From contig JAFXAR010000064.1 in the NCBI GenBank assembly GCA_017516885.1, positions 1 to 59,252 of the forward strand: a stretch of DNA of 59,252 bases, read 5' to 3'. The DNA comes from Bacteroidaceae bacterium (GTDB lineage Bacteria; Bacteroidota; Bacteroidia; Bacteroidales; Bacteroidaceae). Position numbers and translations under genes: made by a program. The notes beneath the pieces were generated by a model that saw nothing but the letters and a program-made list of their open reading frames with translations, did not search any database and had not been told where the DNA came from. Below are positions 9,516 through 18,753 of this stretch, in pieces (position 1 is the first letter of the stretch; the number at the start of each line of letters is the position of its first letter).

Positions 9516-9553
9516 AATAATCCCGCTATTTCACAAAAGCGGGATTATTCTTT
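9516..9553 (+). terminator. Terminator downstream of the FISUMP-like lipoprotein gene
   Basis: AATAATCCCGC (9516-9526) pairs perfectly with GCGGGATTATT (9539-9549) around a 12-base loop and is followed by CTTTTG. The stem is 11 bp. Confidence 0.75.
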
Positions 9554-9583
9554 TGCCAACGTCTCCTCAAAATCGCCTGCCTG

Positions 9584-9712
9584 TTATGTCAAACGAATGT
9601 GAGACATCTCTTGTTTCGTGGTTTGAGATTCCTCCTTATGTAGTGATGACGCGGTTTGCTGTTAGAAATCCCTCGCTTCGCTGCGGAATGAACGCTTTGC
9701 GGCTTTTTGAAT
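9584..9712. repeat. Degenerate inverted copies of a dispersed intergenic repeat
   Basis: The 290-base gap before wbqC has no gene. It holds ATGTCAAACGAATGTGAGAC followed by ATCTC near 9585-9610 and, in inverse orientation, ATCCCTCGCTTCGCTGCGGA followed by ATGA near 9668-9692. Read on the other strand the second is TCATTCCGCAGCGAAGCGAG followed by GGAT. Both resemble the widespread short repeat of the form TGTCATTCyGA(A/G)CG...GAGGAATCT found between genes in many bacteria. A further GAGATTCCTC lies between them. Confidence 0.45.
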
Positions 9713-9725
9713 TGAGCGGCCTTCG

Positions 9726-10358
9726 TTAGTTGGCCGAACTGTCACGCAGAACTAAAAGTCCTTCGGGACCCATGTTGAAGAGAAGGTCGGCAATGCTGAG
9801 ATGAGGTATAAATCCGTTGCGTTGCGCAAATACCTGATAATATGGCAGCGGCAGATATTCTGCAATGTTTTCAAGAGCCTTTGGCTCGGCAATGTGGCGC
9901 AGGTCAAGGATTTCATTGCTGTTGCAATGCAGTTCCTCTCCGGGCTGCAGTTCCTTTATCTCCCTTTCAATTCCTAACAGCCCGCATACCACATTGTGCA
10001 GACGCAGATTGAAGTCCAGCAGAAAACCGTCGCGCTCCTCATAGAAGTGTGCAAAGTCATCGGCATAGTAGTCAAAGAAGGGGCTTTTGCGGTAGGCGCT
10101 TGCAAGGGCGTTCCAGTGCTGGTGACGCCAGTTGCCGTGCTCGCTTATGCGCACGTCGCGCATGGCGGTTCTGCCGCCGTCGTGCACTACCGGGATTGTC
10201 AATGCCTGTGCGCCGTTTTCTGTGGCAATGATTGCCCTGTTGCGGAACGTCTGCTTTACAAATGGAGCGCTGCCGTCAAATATAAGCCCTGTTCCGCTGT
10301 ACAGCTTTGCGTACAGCGGAACAGGAGCAAGGTATAAGGGATGTGTAACTATTTGCAT
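9726..10358 (-). CDS. WbqC-like family protein
   Basis: 210 residues, soluble. The sequence has the features of the WbqC-like family: an N-terminal YLAPVPLYAKLYSG segment, TENGAQALTIPV...RDVRISEHGNWRHQHWNALASAYRKSPFFDYY in the first half, and YYQVFAQRNGFIPHLSIADLLFNMGPE near the end. The family was named from O-antigen loci and is conserved next to lepB in Bacteroidetes; its biochemical activity is not established to my knowledge. Its ATG overlaps the lepB stop as ATGA, so translation is probably coupled. It is the last gene of dapB-lepB-wbqC. Confidence 0.85.
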   Translation of the reverse strand: MQIVTHPLYLAPVPLYAKLYSGTGLIFDGSAPFVKQTFRNRAIIATENGAQALTIPVVHDGGRTAMRDVRISEHGNWRHQHWNALASAYRKSPFFDYYADDFAHFYEERDGFLLDFNLRLHNVVCGLLGIEREIKELQPGEELHCNSNEILDLRHIAEPKALENIAEYLPLPYYQVFAQRNGFIPHLSIADLLFNMGPEGLLVLRDSSAN

Positions 10359-11827
10359 CAGTCGAAACTGTTTACTCCGCGGAACATGCGGCTCCAGCGT
10401 ATCTTGCCGTCAAAAAGTCCAAGGTCTTTGTCAAGCGATAGCCAGATGAAGAGTGCTTTGCCCACAATGTGGTCCTCAGGGACGAATCCCCAGCAGCGCG
10501 AATCGGCGCTGTTATGGCGGTTGTCTCCCATCATCCAATAGTAGTCCATCTTAAAGGTGTAGCTGTCGCTCTCCTTGCCGTTGATGAATATCTTGCCATC
10601 TTTTACCTCAAGGGTGTTGCCCTCGTATGCAACTATGGGGCGTTCGTACACGGCAATGTTCTCGGCTGTAAGCTTTACGCTTGCACCCTTTTTGGGAATC
10701 CACACCGGGCCGTAGTTGTCAATGGTCCATCCGGTGTTGCCGTTGAGCGGATATATGCCCTCTGTGCCATCGTTCCGGGCAACTTCAATTGACTTTACAA
10801 GTCCCTTTATGCTGTTGAGTTTCTTGTAGCTCTCTTGTGTCAGCGGCAGCTGTCCCACACCTTCGCTCTTTCTTCTTTGGCTGAAGGTGGCAATGTCGTC
10901 CTTGCTGAGGTTTAGCTCGCGGCGCAGATTCTCTGATATTGTCTTGTTAAGCTCTACGTTGTAGTTGAACTGTGCGTTTTTGGGCTGCTCCATGGGCTTG
11001 CCGTCAATGTAGATTACCCTGTCCTTAATCTCAAGAGTGTTCCCGGGGAGGCCTACGCAGCGTTTTACATAGTTCTCGCGGCGGTCAACAGGGCGTTCCA
11101 CAATCTCTCCGAACTCCTGCGGATTGTTCTTTATGTATTCCATTCCGGCATCGTAGAACTTTTTGCAGATTTCCCTTGCCTCTTCTGCAGGGGTGCTGCT
11201 GTTTATCCGGTATTCGTCCTTCAGCAGCTGCTGGCCTATAATGTAGCAGATGCTGTGAACGTCTATTACATTAGGATTTGTTGTGGCAACGTCACCGGCC
11301 GGGTAGTTGAACACTACAATGTCCCCAATCTCAATCTCCTCAAACCCTGCTACACGCTCATAGTCCCACTGCAGGGCATCGATGTAGCTCTTGCAGCCGA
11401 AAACAGGCATAGTGTGCTGTGTAAGCGGCATGCTGAGAGGTGTCTGTGGCTTACGCGGACCGTAATTCAGCTTGCTTACAAGCAGATAGTCGCCCACCAA
11501 GAGTGTCTTTTCGAGCGATGATGTCGGGATTACATAGTTCTGGAAAAAGTAGGTGTGAACGAAATATACTGCAACCAGTGCGAATACAATGGCGTCTACC
11601 CAGCTCATAACCCTTCTCATTGCCTGGTTCTTTGATTTTCTCCACCAGCCCCAGGGTATAATGTGCGTAACGTAGTTGTCAACAATGAATGGTATTACAA
11701 TAATTCCAAGCCAGCTCTTTACCCAAACAAGGAACAGTATGTAGAGTGCAAGAATGATGCTCATTCTTGTAATCTCCCTTTTGGTTGGGTTTGCTGTAAT
11801 GGTTCTTTTGCCTATTTTGAATTCCAT
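10358..11827 (-). CDS. lepB: Signal peptidase I, large Bacteroidetes type
   Basis: 489-residue membrane serine protease that removes signal peptides from exported proteins. Hydrophobic segments near residues 22-50 and 77-95 precede the catalytic region. The nucleophile is probably S104 in PTSSLEKTL. The general base is probably K255 in ENYVKRCVGLPGN. The conserved GDNRHNSADSRCWGFVPEDHIVGKA segment (box E) is near the C-terminus. The protein is well above the 200-325 residues of typical enzymes because of long insertions between box B and box D and between box D and box E, as is common in Bacteroidetes. It sits 12 bases after dapB. Confidence 0.93.
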   Translation of the reverse strand: MEFKIGKRTITANPTKREITRMSIILALYILFLVWVKSWLGIIVIPFIVDNYVTHIIPWGWWRKSKNQAMRRVMSWVDAIVFALVAVYFVHTYFFQNYVIPTSSLEKTLLVGDYLLVSKLNYGPRKPQTPLSMPLTQHTMPVFGCKSYIDALQWDYERVAGFEEIEIGDIVVFNYPAGDVATTNPNVIDVHSICYIIGQQLLKDEYRINSSTPAEEAREICKKFYDAGMEYIKNNPQEFGEIVERPVDRRENYVKRCVGLPGNTLEIKDRVIYIDGKPMEQPKNAQFNYNVELNKTISENLRRELNLSKDDIATFSQRRKSEGVGQLPLTQESYKKLNSIKGLVKSIEVARNDGTEGIYPLNGNTGWTIDNYGPVWIPKKGASVKLTAENIAVYERPIVAYEGNTLEVKDGKIFINGKESDSYTFKMDYYWMMGDNRHNSADSRCWGFVPEDHIVGKALFIWLSLDKDLGLFDGKIRWSRMFRGVNSFD

Positions 11828-11839
11828 AAATGCTCTCTG

Positions 11840-12598
11840 TTAGAAATTGAAAAGGTTGCTCATTCCCAAAAGCCCGCTGTGCTCGTTTACAAACTCTGCC
11901 GCAATAACTGCGCCAAGGGCGAAGCCGCTGCGGTTGTGTGCATCGTGGGTTATTGTAATGGCGTCTTCATTGGAGTCGTATGTGATGCTGTGTATGCCGG
12001 GCACTTCGTCGCGGCGCACGGCATCAATCTTAATCTCGGTGGGTCGTGGTTCTGCTCCCTTTGTCACGCTGCCGTCGGGGTTTGTAAGGTCGCCCATCAC
12101 CCAACGTGTCTTGTAGTCGATGTTCTCGATAATGCCCTCAGCGAGGGTTATCGCTGTACCGCTGGGTGCGTCTAACTTGTGAATGTGATGAGTCTCTTCA
12201 ATCTTGATTCTGTTGTAGTTGTCAAAATTGTTCATGATTTTTGCGAGGTAGCGGTTCACCGCCGAGAATATTGCCACGCCAAGGCTGAAATTGCTGCTCC
12301 AGAAGAGTGTCTTGCCCTCGTTCTTGCATCTGTCGCGCATCTCTGCCTCGTGCTGCTGAAACCAGCCTGTGCTGCCGCTTACAACCTTCACGCCTGCATC
12401 CATTGCCTTCATGCAGTTGTCAAAGGCTACTGCCGGAGCTGTGAACTCAATGGCTACATCGGCGCTCTTGAATGCCTCGCTGCCGAAATCCTCGCGGTTG
12501 TCAATGTCAATTATTGACACAATCTCGTGTCCTCTCTCAATGGCAATCCTCTCTATGGTCTTGCCCATTTTGCCGTATCCTATAAGTGCAATTTTCAT
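11840..12598 (-). CDS. dapB: 4-hydroxy-tetrahydrodipicolinate reductase
   Basis: 252 residues. Catalyses NAD(P)H-dependent reduction in the diaminopimelate/lysine pathway, supplying peptidoglycan cross-link precursor. The N-terminal nucleotide-binding motif is IGYGKMGKTIE (6-16). SGSTGW and SSNFSLGVAIF follow. The catalytic and substrate-binding signature HHIHKLDAPSGTA is near residue 137. Length is slightly short of the usual 265-275, as in other Bacteroidetes. First gene of dapB-lepB-wbqC. The upstream region 12599-12660 has a TATCTTCG that could serve as a -7 element but no well-spaced TTG. Confidence 0.95.
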   Translation of the reverse strand: MKIALIGYGKMGKTIERIAIERGHEIVSIIDIDNREDFGSEAFKSADVAIEFTAPAVAFDNCMKAMDAGVKVVSGSTGWFQQHEAEMRDRCKNEGKTLFWSSNFSLGVAIFSAVNRYLAKIMNNFDNYNRIKIEETHHIHKLDAPSGTAITLAEGIIENIDYKTRWVMGDLTNPDGSVTKGAEPRPTEIKIDAVRRDEVPGIHSITYDSNEDAITITHDAHNRSGFALGAVIAAEFVNEHSGLLGMSNLFNF

Positions 12599-12660
12599 GG
12601 TATGAATATTTTTGCCGCGAAGATACTCAATTTTTTACTAATATAAGTCAATTTAATTAT

Positions 12661-12702
12661 AAATAACACAGCAGATGCCCTCTGGCATCTGCTGTGTTAT
12701 TT
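12661..12702 (-). terminator. Strong terminator downstream of the acyltransferase gene
   Basis: A perfect 19-bp stem (12661-12679 with 12684-12702) around the loop CTCT. It lies between the acyltransferase stop and the dapB leader on the minus strand and isolates the two units. In the minus direction TTATTTATAATT includes and follows the 3' arm. Confidence 0.85.
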
Positions 12703-12717
12703 ATTTGCCGTTGGCTA

Positions 12718-13899
12718 TTATTGTTGTTTCTTTATGAACTTTTTGCTGAGCCAGCGGCGTACAGGCTCGTCGTACAGCTTCAGGCAGAGCAGGGCAAGCA
12801 GGATGCTTGACACAATGACACAGGCTGCAGCTCCCCAGCACTCCTGCAGGGTGTATATTCCGTTCTTTATCAGCCAAGCGTAGAAAATATACATTATGGG
12901 GTAGTGTACAATGTAGAGCGGATATGATATGTCGCCTAAAATTCTGTTCATCTTGCCGGTTATTCCCTTGCCGCCCTCTCCGCAAGCGCCAATCCACACA
13001 ATAACGGGGAACAGGAATGCTATGCATGCAAATTCATAAAGGCTGTTGAGGCTTATGCCTATGTTGCCGGGCGATGTTACTGGCGGCACAGCGAACAGCA
13101 GAGCCAATGCAATGCTGCAAATCCAGAAAGCCCCTTTAATCTTGCATGGCCTGAATGTGCGTGCAAGCAGCATTCCCATGCTGAATGGGAAGAGCATGCG
13201 CACTAATCCGCCCCAAAAGTTTATGCTGTCAATAGTCCAGCCCACGCCTATGCTGTCGTATCCCGACACATCTCCAATGAAGAACCATGCATGGGCAATG
13301 CCAAGGAGAACGGTGAAACCGGCAAGAACCTTTGTCGGCATGCGGCGTATGAACAGCGCATAGAGTATGTTGCCAATGTACTCAAAGAAGAGCGACCATC
13401 CCGGGCCGTTCAGCGGGAACATTTCGCCGTTGCCGCGAACCTCGTAAGGCACGCCGGGCACTGCGGGTATCATAAACATTGTAAGCAGCAGGGCTGTCAT
13501 CACCCAGCCTGTGGGCGCAGTGCTGCCGTCCCAGCGCTCAAAGCCAACAAAGGCAAACGCCATAAATCCGATGATTGCACCCATTATTAGCATTGGGTGC
13601 AGGCGTATGAGGCGGCGTTTGAAGAACTGCCATGTACTCATTCTCTTCCAGCGGTCATCATAGGCATAACTTATTACAAAGCCCGAAAGAATAAAGAAAA
13701 AGTCAACGGCAATGTGACCATGGTTCAGGGTGGTTATAATTCCGCTTCCTGCGCCGTTAACTCCTTCGGCAAAGGCAAAGCCCTCAAAAATATGGTAGAA
13801 GAGCACTAACAGCGCGGCTACTCCGCGCAATCCGTCAAGCAGTTCGTAGTGCGGCTTTGTATCGGCAAAATTTGCCGATGAAATTGTTGTTTTTTGCAT
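12718..13899 (-). CDS. Acyltransferase-3 family membrane protein
   Basis: 393 residues with about ten hydrophobic helices. The family signature near the N-terminus, LLDGLRGVAALLVLFYHIFEGF, contains the Arg and His thought to be needed for acyl transfer in the acyltransferase-3 (OafB/NodX/OatA-type) family. These inner-membrane enzymes usually O-acetylate sugars of O-antigen, capsule or peptidoglycan. There is no extra periplasmic SGNH domain. The gene is monocistronic between a strong terminator and the region divergent from metG. The sugar target is unknown; the nearby glycan operon at 16.2-23.4 kb is a plausible source. Confidence 0.85.
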   Translation of the reverse strand: MQKTTISSANFADTKPHYELLDGLRGVAALLVLFYHIFEGFAFAEGVNGAGSGIITTLNHGHIAVDFFFILSGFVISYAYDDRWKRMSTWQFFKRRLIRLHPMLIMGAIIGFMAFAFVGFERWDGSTAPTGWVMTALLLTMFMIPAVPGVPYEVRGNGEMFPLNGPGWSLFFEYIGNILYALFIRRMPTKVLAGFTVLLGIAHAWFFIGDVSGYDSIGVGWTIDSINFWGGLVRMLFPFSMGMLLARTFRPCKIKGAFWICSIALALLFAVPPVTSPGNIGISLNSLYEFACIAFLFPVIVWIGACGEGGKGITGKMNRILGDISYPLYIVHYPIMYIFYAWLIKNGIYTLQECWGAAACVIVSSILLALLCLKLYDEPVRRWLSKKFIKKQQ

Positions 13900-14150
13900 T
13901 TTTTGTATTTGTTTTCCTGTGTTTTATTTTGCGAATATAACTCTTTTTACTTACAGTGACCCTTTTTGAGGTATACTTTTGGAAAAAGAATAGTAAAAAA
14001 GTGAAGTGAATATCATATCCCTTTTGCGGATTCTTGCGCGCGCATGCCCGCTATTTAAAATAAAATAACTATTTTTGCATCTTGTATGCTGCGCGCGGCC
14101 TTCGCGTTGCGGTGTGAACATGGCAATAACAATTAAAAAACATAACTACA
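13900..14150. promoter_or_regulatory. Divergent promoter region, acyltransferase / metG
   Basis: 251 bases without a gene. For metG a TATTTTTG (14070-14077) fits the Bacteroidetes -7 element, 73 bases before the start, but no TTG is well placed upstream. The intervening leader holds a GC-rich stretch (about 14089-14112). For the acyltransferase, TATATTCG on the minus strand near 13934 is a weaker candidate. No riboswitch or T-box was recognised. Confidence 0.4.
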
Positions 14151-16190
14151 ATGGAAAAGAAATTCAAAAGAACCCTTGTGACATCGGCCCTGCCATACGC
14201 CAACGGCCCTGTGCACATTGGCCATCTTGCAGGCGTTTATGTGCCTGCCGACATTTATGTGCGTTACCTGCGCCTCAAGGGTGAGGATGTGCTCTTCATT
14301 GGCGGCAGCGACGAGCACGGTGTGCCTGTTACAATCCGCGCAAAGAAAGAGGGCATCACGCCGCAGGACGTGGTTGACCGCTACCACAACATCATAAAGG
14401 ATTCGTTTGAGGGATTCGGCATCTCGTTTGATGTATATTCACGAACAACATCGCAGACACATCGCGAACTTGCATCGGATTTCTTCCGCAAGCTCTACGA
14501 TGAGGGCAAGTTCGTGGAAATGGAGAGCGAGCAGTATTACGATGAGGGCGAGCAGCAGTTCCTCACCGACCGCAACATCCGTGGCGAATGCCCGCGCTGC
14601 CATGCTGCCGACGCTTACGGCGACCAGTGCGAGAAGTGCGGTGCGACACTCTCTCCCGACGAACTCATCAATCCGTACAATGCCGATTCGGGCAACAAGC
14701 TTGTAAAGCGCAAGACAAGTCACTGGTATCTGCCGCTTGACGCCTATCAGCCATGGCTTGAGCAGTGGATTTTGAACGACCACAAGGAGTGGCGCAGCAA
14801 TGTCTACGGACAGTGCAAGAGCTGGCTCGACACAGGTCTTAAGCCCCGCGCCGTTACCCGCGACCTTAACTGGGGCATCCCTGTTCCCGTAGAGGGTGCT
14901 GAGGGCAAGGTGCTTTATGTATGGTTTGATGCGCCCATCGGCTACATAAGCAATACAAAGGAACTGCTGCCCGATACATGGGAACAGTGGTGGAAGAGCG
15001 AGGATACACGCCTTGTGCACTTCATTGGAAAGGACAACATTGTGTTCCATTGCATTGTGTTCCCCTCTATGCTAAAGGCGCACGGCGACTATATTCTGCC
15101 CGACAATGTGCCAAGCAACGAGTTTCTGAATCTTGAGGATGACAAGATTTCCACATCGCGCAACTGGGCGGTATGGCTCAATGAATATCTTGTCGATTTC
15201 CCGGGCAAGCAGGATGTGCTGCGCTATGTTCTCACTGCAAATGCGCCCGAGACAAAGGACAACAACTTTACATGGAAGGATTTCCAGGCACGCAATAACA
15301 ACGAGCTTGTGGCAGTTTACGGAAACTTTGTGAACCGCGCGCTTGTGCTCACAAAGAAATATTTTGATGGCAAAGTGCCCGCATGCGGCGAACTTACAGA
15401 TTACGACAAAGCTATTGTTGCCGAGTTTGTGGATGTGAAGGACAAGGTGGAGCATCTGCTCGGCCAGTTCAAGTTCCGCGATGCGCAGAAAGAGGCCATG
15501 GAGCTTGCCCGCATCGGCAACCGCTATCTTGCCGAGACTGAGCCGTGGAAGCTTGCAAAGACAGACCTGAACCGTGTGGCTACAATTCTTAACATGTCGT
15601 TGCAGCTTGTTGCCAACCTCTCAATCGCTTTTGAACCGTTCCTGCCGTTCAGCAGCAAGAAACTGCGTGGCATGCTTAACCTTGATTCATTTGAGTGGGC
15701 GAGCCTTGGAAGCACAGAACTGCTTGCCGAAGGCCATGAACTTGGCGAGGTGGGCTTGCTGTTTGAGAAGATTGAGGACGATGCTATTCAGGCACAGCTC
15801 GACCGTCTTGAGCGCATAAAGAAAGAGAACGAGGCTGCGGCATATAAGGCTAACCCGGTGCGTCCCGAATGTACTTTTGACGATTTTATGAAGCTCGATA
15901 TGCGCGTGGGCACTGTGCTTGAGTGCACAAAAGTGCCTAAGGCCGACAAACTTCTGCAGTTCAAGATTGATGACGGCCTTGAGACACGCACAATCCTCTC
16001 AGGCATTGCAAAGCACTTTAAGCCTGAGGAACTTGTAGGCAAGCAGGTTTGCTTCATTGCCAATCTGCCTCCGCGTACAATGCGCGGCATAGTAAGCGAG
16101 GGAATGATTCTGAGCGCTGAGGACAACGAGGGCAAGCTCTCTTTGCTGACAGTCACTCCACAGGCAAAACCGGGCAGCGAAATTAAGTAA
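14151..16190 (+). CDS. metG: Methionyl-tRNA synthetase
   Basis: 679 residues. Charges tRNA-Met in the cytoplasm. The class I signature HIGH is at 22-25 ([14 protein letters not shown]). A zinc-knuckle insertion carries [18 protein letters not shown] (about 144-161). The KMSKS loop is represented by KISTSRN near residue 333. The anticodon-binding helical domain follows, and the last 110 residues form the EMAPII/Arc1p-like tRNA-binding OB fold ([20 protein letters not shown]). Length and order are standard for the two-knuckle long form. The stop shares one base with the start of the flippase gene (TAATG), so a housekeeping gene is fused to the surface-glycan operon. Confidence 0.97.
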   Translation: MEKKFKRTLVTSALPYANGPVHIGHLAGVYVPADIYVRYLRLKGEDVLFIGGSDEHGVPVTIRAKKEGITPQDVVDRYHNIIKDSFEGFGISFDVYSRTTSQTHRELASDFFRKLYDEGKFVEMESEQYYDEGEQQFLTDRNIRGECPRCHAADAYGDQCEKCGATLSPDELINPYNADSGNKLVKRKTSHWYLPLDAYQPWLEQWILNDHKEWRSNVYGQCKSWLDTGLKPRAVTRDLNWGIPVPVEGAEGKVLYVWFDAPIGYISNTKELLPDTWEQWWKSEDTRLVHFIGKDNIVFHCIVFPSMLKAHGDYILPDNVPSNEFLNLEDDKISTSRNWAVWLNEYLVDFPGKQDVLRYVLTANAPETKDNNFTWKDFQARNNNELVAVYGNFVNRALVLTKKYFDGKVPACGELTDYDKAIVAEFVDVKDKVEHLLGQFKFRDAQKEAMELARIGNRYLAETEPWKLAKTDLNRVATILNMSLQLVANLSIAFEPFLPFSSKKLRGMLNLDSFEWASLGSTELLAEGHELGEVGLLFEKIEDDAIQAQLDRLERIKKENEAAAYKANPVRPECTFDDFMKLDMRVGTVLECTKVPKADKLLQFKIDDGLETRTILSGIAKHFKPEELVGKQVCFIANLPPRTMRGIVSEGMILSAEDNEGKLSLLTVTPQAKPGSEIK

Positions 16191-17653
16191 TGGCTAAGGA
16201 GAGCAGGAGCAGCAGTCTGAAGCATACCGTCGCAAAGGGATTCCTTTGGGGCGCTATGAGCAATGTCGTATGCCAGTTGCTCAGCCTCCTGTTTGGCGTA
16301 TATCTGGCACGCATACTTGGCCCCGGGGATTATGGGCCTATAGGTATGCTTGCCATTTTCTCTGCCATTGCCGGCTCTTTGCAGGACAGCGGATTCGTGG
16401 CGGCAATAGCCAACCGGAAGAGCGTCACTCACGACGACTACAATGCAGTCTTTTGGTTCAATGTGATAATATCCCTGTTCATGTATGCCGTGCTCTATGC
16501 ATGCGCCCCGCTGATTGCCGGTTTCTTTAATCAGCCGGTGCTGGTGGAGCTGTCGCGTTACAATTTTCTTGGATTTGTGGTCGCCGGATTCGGCATTGCG
16601 CCATCGGCCTATCTCTTCCGCGAACTGAAAGTGAAGCAGAAGTCCATTGCCATTGTTCTGTCGATAATTGTTTCGGGCATAGCCGGTGTGGCAATGGCTC
16701 TTAACGGATACTCATATTGGGGCATTGCAACGCAAAGCATAGTGTATGTACTTGTGCGTTCCGCGGTATGCTGGTACTTTACCCCCTGGCGTCCGTCGCT
16801 CAGGGTTAATTTTGCACCGCTCAAATATCTGTTTGCATTCAGCTACCGCCTGCTAATAACAAATGTATTCCAGCGCTTCAACTGGAATATATTCTCGTTT
16901 ATACTTGGCAAATATTACGGCAAGACCGATGTGGGTAACTATACAAAAGCGGCCGAATGGTTCAACATGGGCGGCGAGGTTGTGAACGGAATGGTTAATG
17001 CCGTGGCGCAGCCTGTGCTTGCAAAGGTGGTTGATGACAGCGAGAGACAGTTGCGGGTTTTCCGCACCATGCTTCGCTTTACGGCCTTTGTGTCGTTCCC
17101 GCTTATGTTCGGGCTCTCGCTTGTTGCAAAGGAGATTATAGTTGTGGTGCTCACTGACAAGTGGATTGAAAGTGCCGCAATGCTGCAGATTCTTGCAGTT
17201 TGGGGTGCATTCATGCCGGTTCAGTCAATGCTTACCAATCTGCTTGTGAGCCGCGGCCGTTCACGCACATTTATGTGGTGCACCATTGTGCAGGGATTGC
17301 TGATGCTTGTTATTCTGCTGGCTGTAAAGGAGTGCGGAATACGCACCATGCTCGTCAGCTACTGTGTGTTTAATGCCGCATGGCTGTTCGTGTGGTACAG
17401 CTTTGTGCGCAGGGAGATTGCAATAACGCTGGCAATGTTCATGCGCGACATTCTGCCTTATATGCTTCTGGCAGCGGCTGTGATGGCTGCAACATACATG
17501 GCAACACTCTCTATCGGGAATCTCTGCATTATGCTGCTCGCTAAAATAGGAGTGGCTGCGGTGCTTTATATACTGGTTTCTTTCCTCCTCGGGAGCAAGG
17601 AACTTAAGGAAATAGTTAATTTCCTGTTTAAACGTAAGAAAGAGGAACTGTAA
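16190..17653 (+). CDS. Polysaccharide flippase, Wzx/WzxC-like
   Basis: 487 residues, around fourteen predicted membrane helices. The opening GFLWGAMSNVVCQLLSLLFG...YLARILGPGDYGPIGMLAIF and the later GNYTKAAEWFN match the polysaccharide transporter (PST/WzxC) branch of the MOP exporter superfamily, which flips lipid-linked glycans across the inner membrane. Translation is probably coupled to metG through a one-base overlap. It is followed after three bases by a glycosyltransferase. No Wzy-type polymerase is evident nearby, so the exported product may be a short oligosaccharide or glycolipid rather than a long polymer. Confidence 0.88.
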   Translation: MAKESRSSSLKHTVAKGFLWGAMSNVVCQLLSLLFGVYLARILGPGDYGPIGMLAIFSAIAGSLQDSGFVAAIANRKSVTHDDYNAVFWFNVIISLFMYAVLYACAPLIAGFFNQPVLVELSRYNFLGFVVAGFGIAPSAYLFRELKVKQKSIAIVLSIIVSGIAGVAMALNGYSYWGIATQSIVYVLVRSAVCWYFTPWRPSLRVNFAPLKYLFAFSYRLLITNVFQRFNWNIFSFILGKYYGKTDVGNYTKAAEWFNMGGEVVNGMVNAVAQPVLAKVVDDSERQLRVFRTMLRFTAFVSFPLMFGLSLVAKEIIVVVLTDKWIESAAMLQILAVWGAFMPVQSMLTNLLVSRGRSRTFMWCTIVQGLLMLVILLAVKECGIRTMLVSYCVFNAAWLFVWYSFVRREIAITLAMFMRDILPYMLLAAAVMAATYMATLSIGNLCIMLLAKIGVAAVLYILVSFLLGSKELKEIVNFLFKRKKEEL

Positions 17654-17656
17654 AAC

Positions 17657-18745
17657 ATGAAAAAAATACTCTTTGACAATCAGATGTTTACTCTCCAGCG
17701 TTTCGGCGGTGTCACAAGATATTTTGCCGACCTCATTCACAATATGCCCGCGGGCGAATTTGTGCCTGAGATACCGATGCGCTATTGCGAGAACCATTAT
17801 ATGACCGAAACTTATGGCCAAAAGTACAAGAGCATAAAGTTTCCGGGCAATTACCGCCTTCGCCGTCAATTGTATATCATAGCAAACAAGCAGGTATCAT
17901 GGAAGGCTATAAAATTTGGCGACTATGATATATTTCATCCCACTTACTTCAATCCCTATTTCCTTAAGACAGTGAAAAAGCGCCAAAAGCCGTTTGTGCT
18001 TACCGTGCACGACATGACCTTTGAGCGCTACCCGCAGGATGTGCTAATATATGACCGTACAATCCCTCATAAAAAACGCCTTATAGCGGAGGCTGACCAC
18101 ATAATTGCCGTGAGCGAGAATACGAAGCGCGATATTGTGGAACTTCTTGGCACTGACCCTTCAAAGATAAGTGTTGTGCATCATGGATACCGCTCTGTGG
18201 CAGAGCCTGCGCCCCGGCTCTTTGACCGCTATGTGCTGTATGTGGGCGAGCGCAAGGGATACAAGAACTTCCTGCCGTGGCTTTCGGCAATAAGGCCGAT
18301 ATTCAATCTTGACTCAAACCTTAAGGTTGTATGTACAGGAACTCCTTTCAGCTCGGCCGAAATAAAGCTTTTCAAAAAGTGGAATATTGACGGCAGGCTT
18401 GTGCATATATCGGCAAATGATGCCCAGATGGCCTCTCTTTACCGCCATGCGCTGTGCTTTGTCTTCCCGTCGCATTACGAAGGGTTCGGAATTCCCATAC
18501 TGGAGGCCTTTGCAAACGGATGTCCGGTGTGCCTGAGCAATGCAAGCTGCTTCCCTGAGGTTGCGGGAGATGCTGCAATGTTCTTTAATCCAAATGATGC
18601 GCAGTCAATGCATGATACTTTAAAGGAGATTATTGCAAGCGAGGCTCTTCGTGACGAACTTCGCGGCAAGGGAGCGCTTCGCAGCAGGGAGTTTTCCATT
18701 GAGCGCATGGTTGAGCAGACTTGTGATGTTTACAGAAAACTATAG
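17657..18745 (+). CDS. Glycosyltransferase, GT-B fold, GT4-like
   Basis: 362 residues, cytoplasmic or membrane-associated. The N-terminal half has the glycan-acceptor Rossmann fold beginning DNQMFTLQRFGGVTRYF. The C-terminal half has the nucleotide-sugar-binding signature EGFGIPILEAFANGCPV (E-x7-E type) and SNASCFPEVAGDAAMFFNPND, diagnostic of family 4 retaining transferases. HDMTFERYP and VSENTKRDIVELLG are typical of mannosyl- or rhamnosyl-transferases of this group, but donor and acceptor cannot be assigned. Second gene of the glycan block; spacing of 8 bases to the next. Confidence 0.9.
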   Translation: MKKILFDNQMFTLQRFGGVTRYFADLIHNMPAGEFVPEIPMRYCENHYMTETYGQKYKSIKFPGNYRLRRQLYIIANKQVSWKAIKFGDYDIFHPTYFNPYFLKTVKKRQKPFVLTVHDMTFERYPQDVLIYDRTIPHKKRLIAEADHIIAVSENTKRDIVELLGTDPSKISVVHHGYRSVAEPAPRLFDRYVLYVGERKGYKNFLPWLSAIRPIFNLDSNLKVVCTGTPFSSAEIKLFKKWNIDGRLVHISANDAQMASLYRHALCFVFPSHYEGFGIPILEAFANGCPVCLSNASCFPEVAGDAAMFFNPNDAQSMHDTLKEIIASEALRDELRGKGALRSREFSIERMVEQTCDVYRKL

Positions 18746-18753
18746 CCAGGCCT

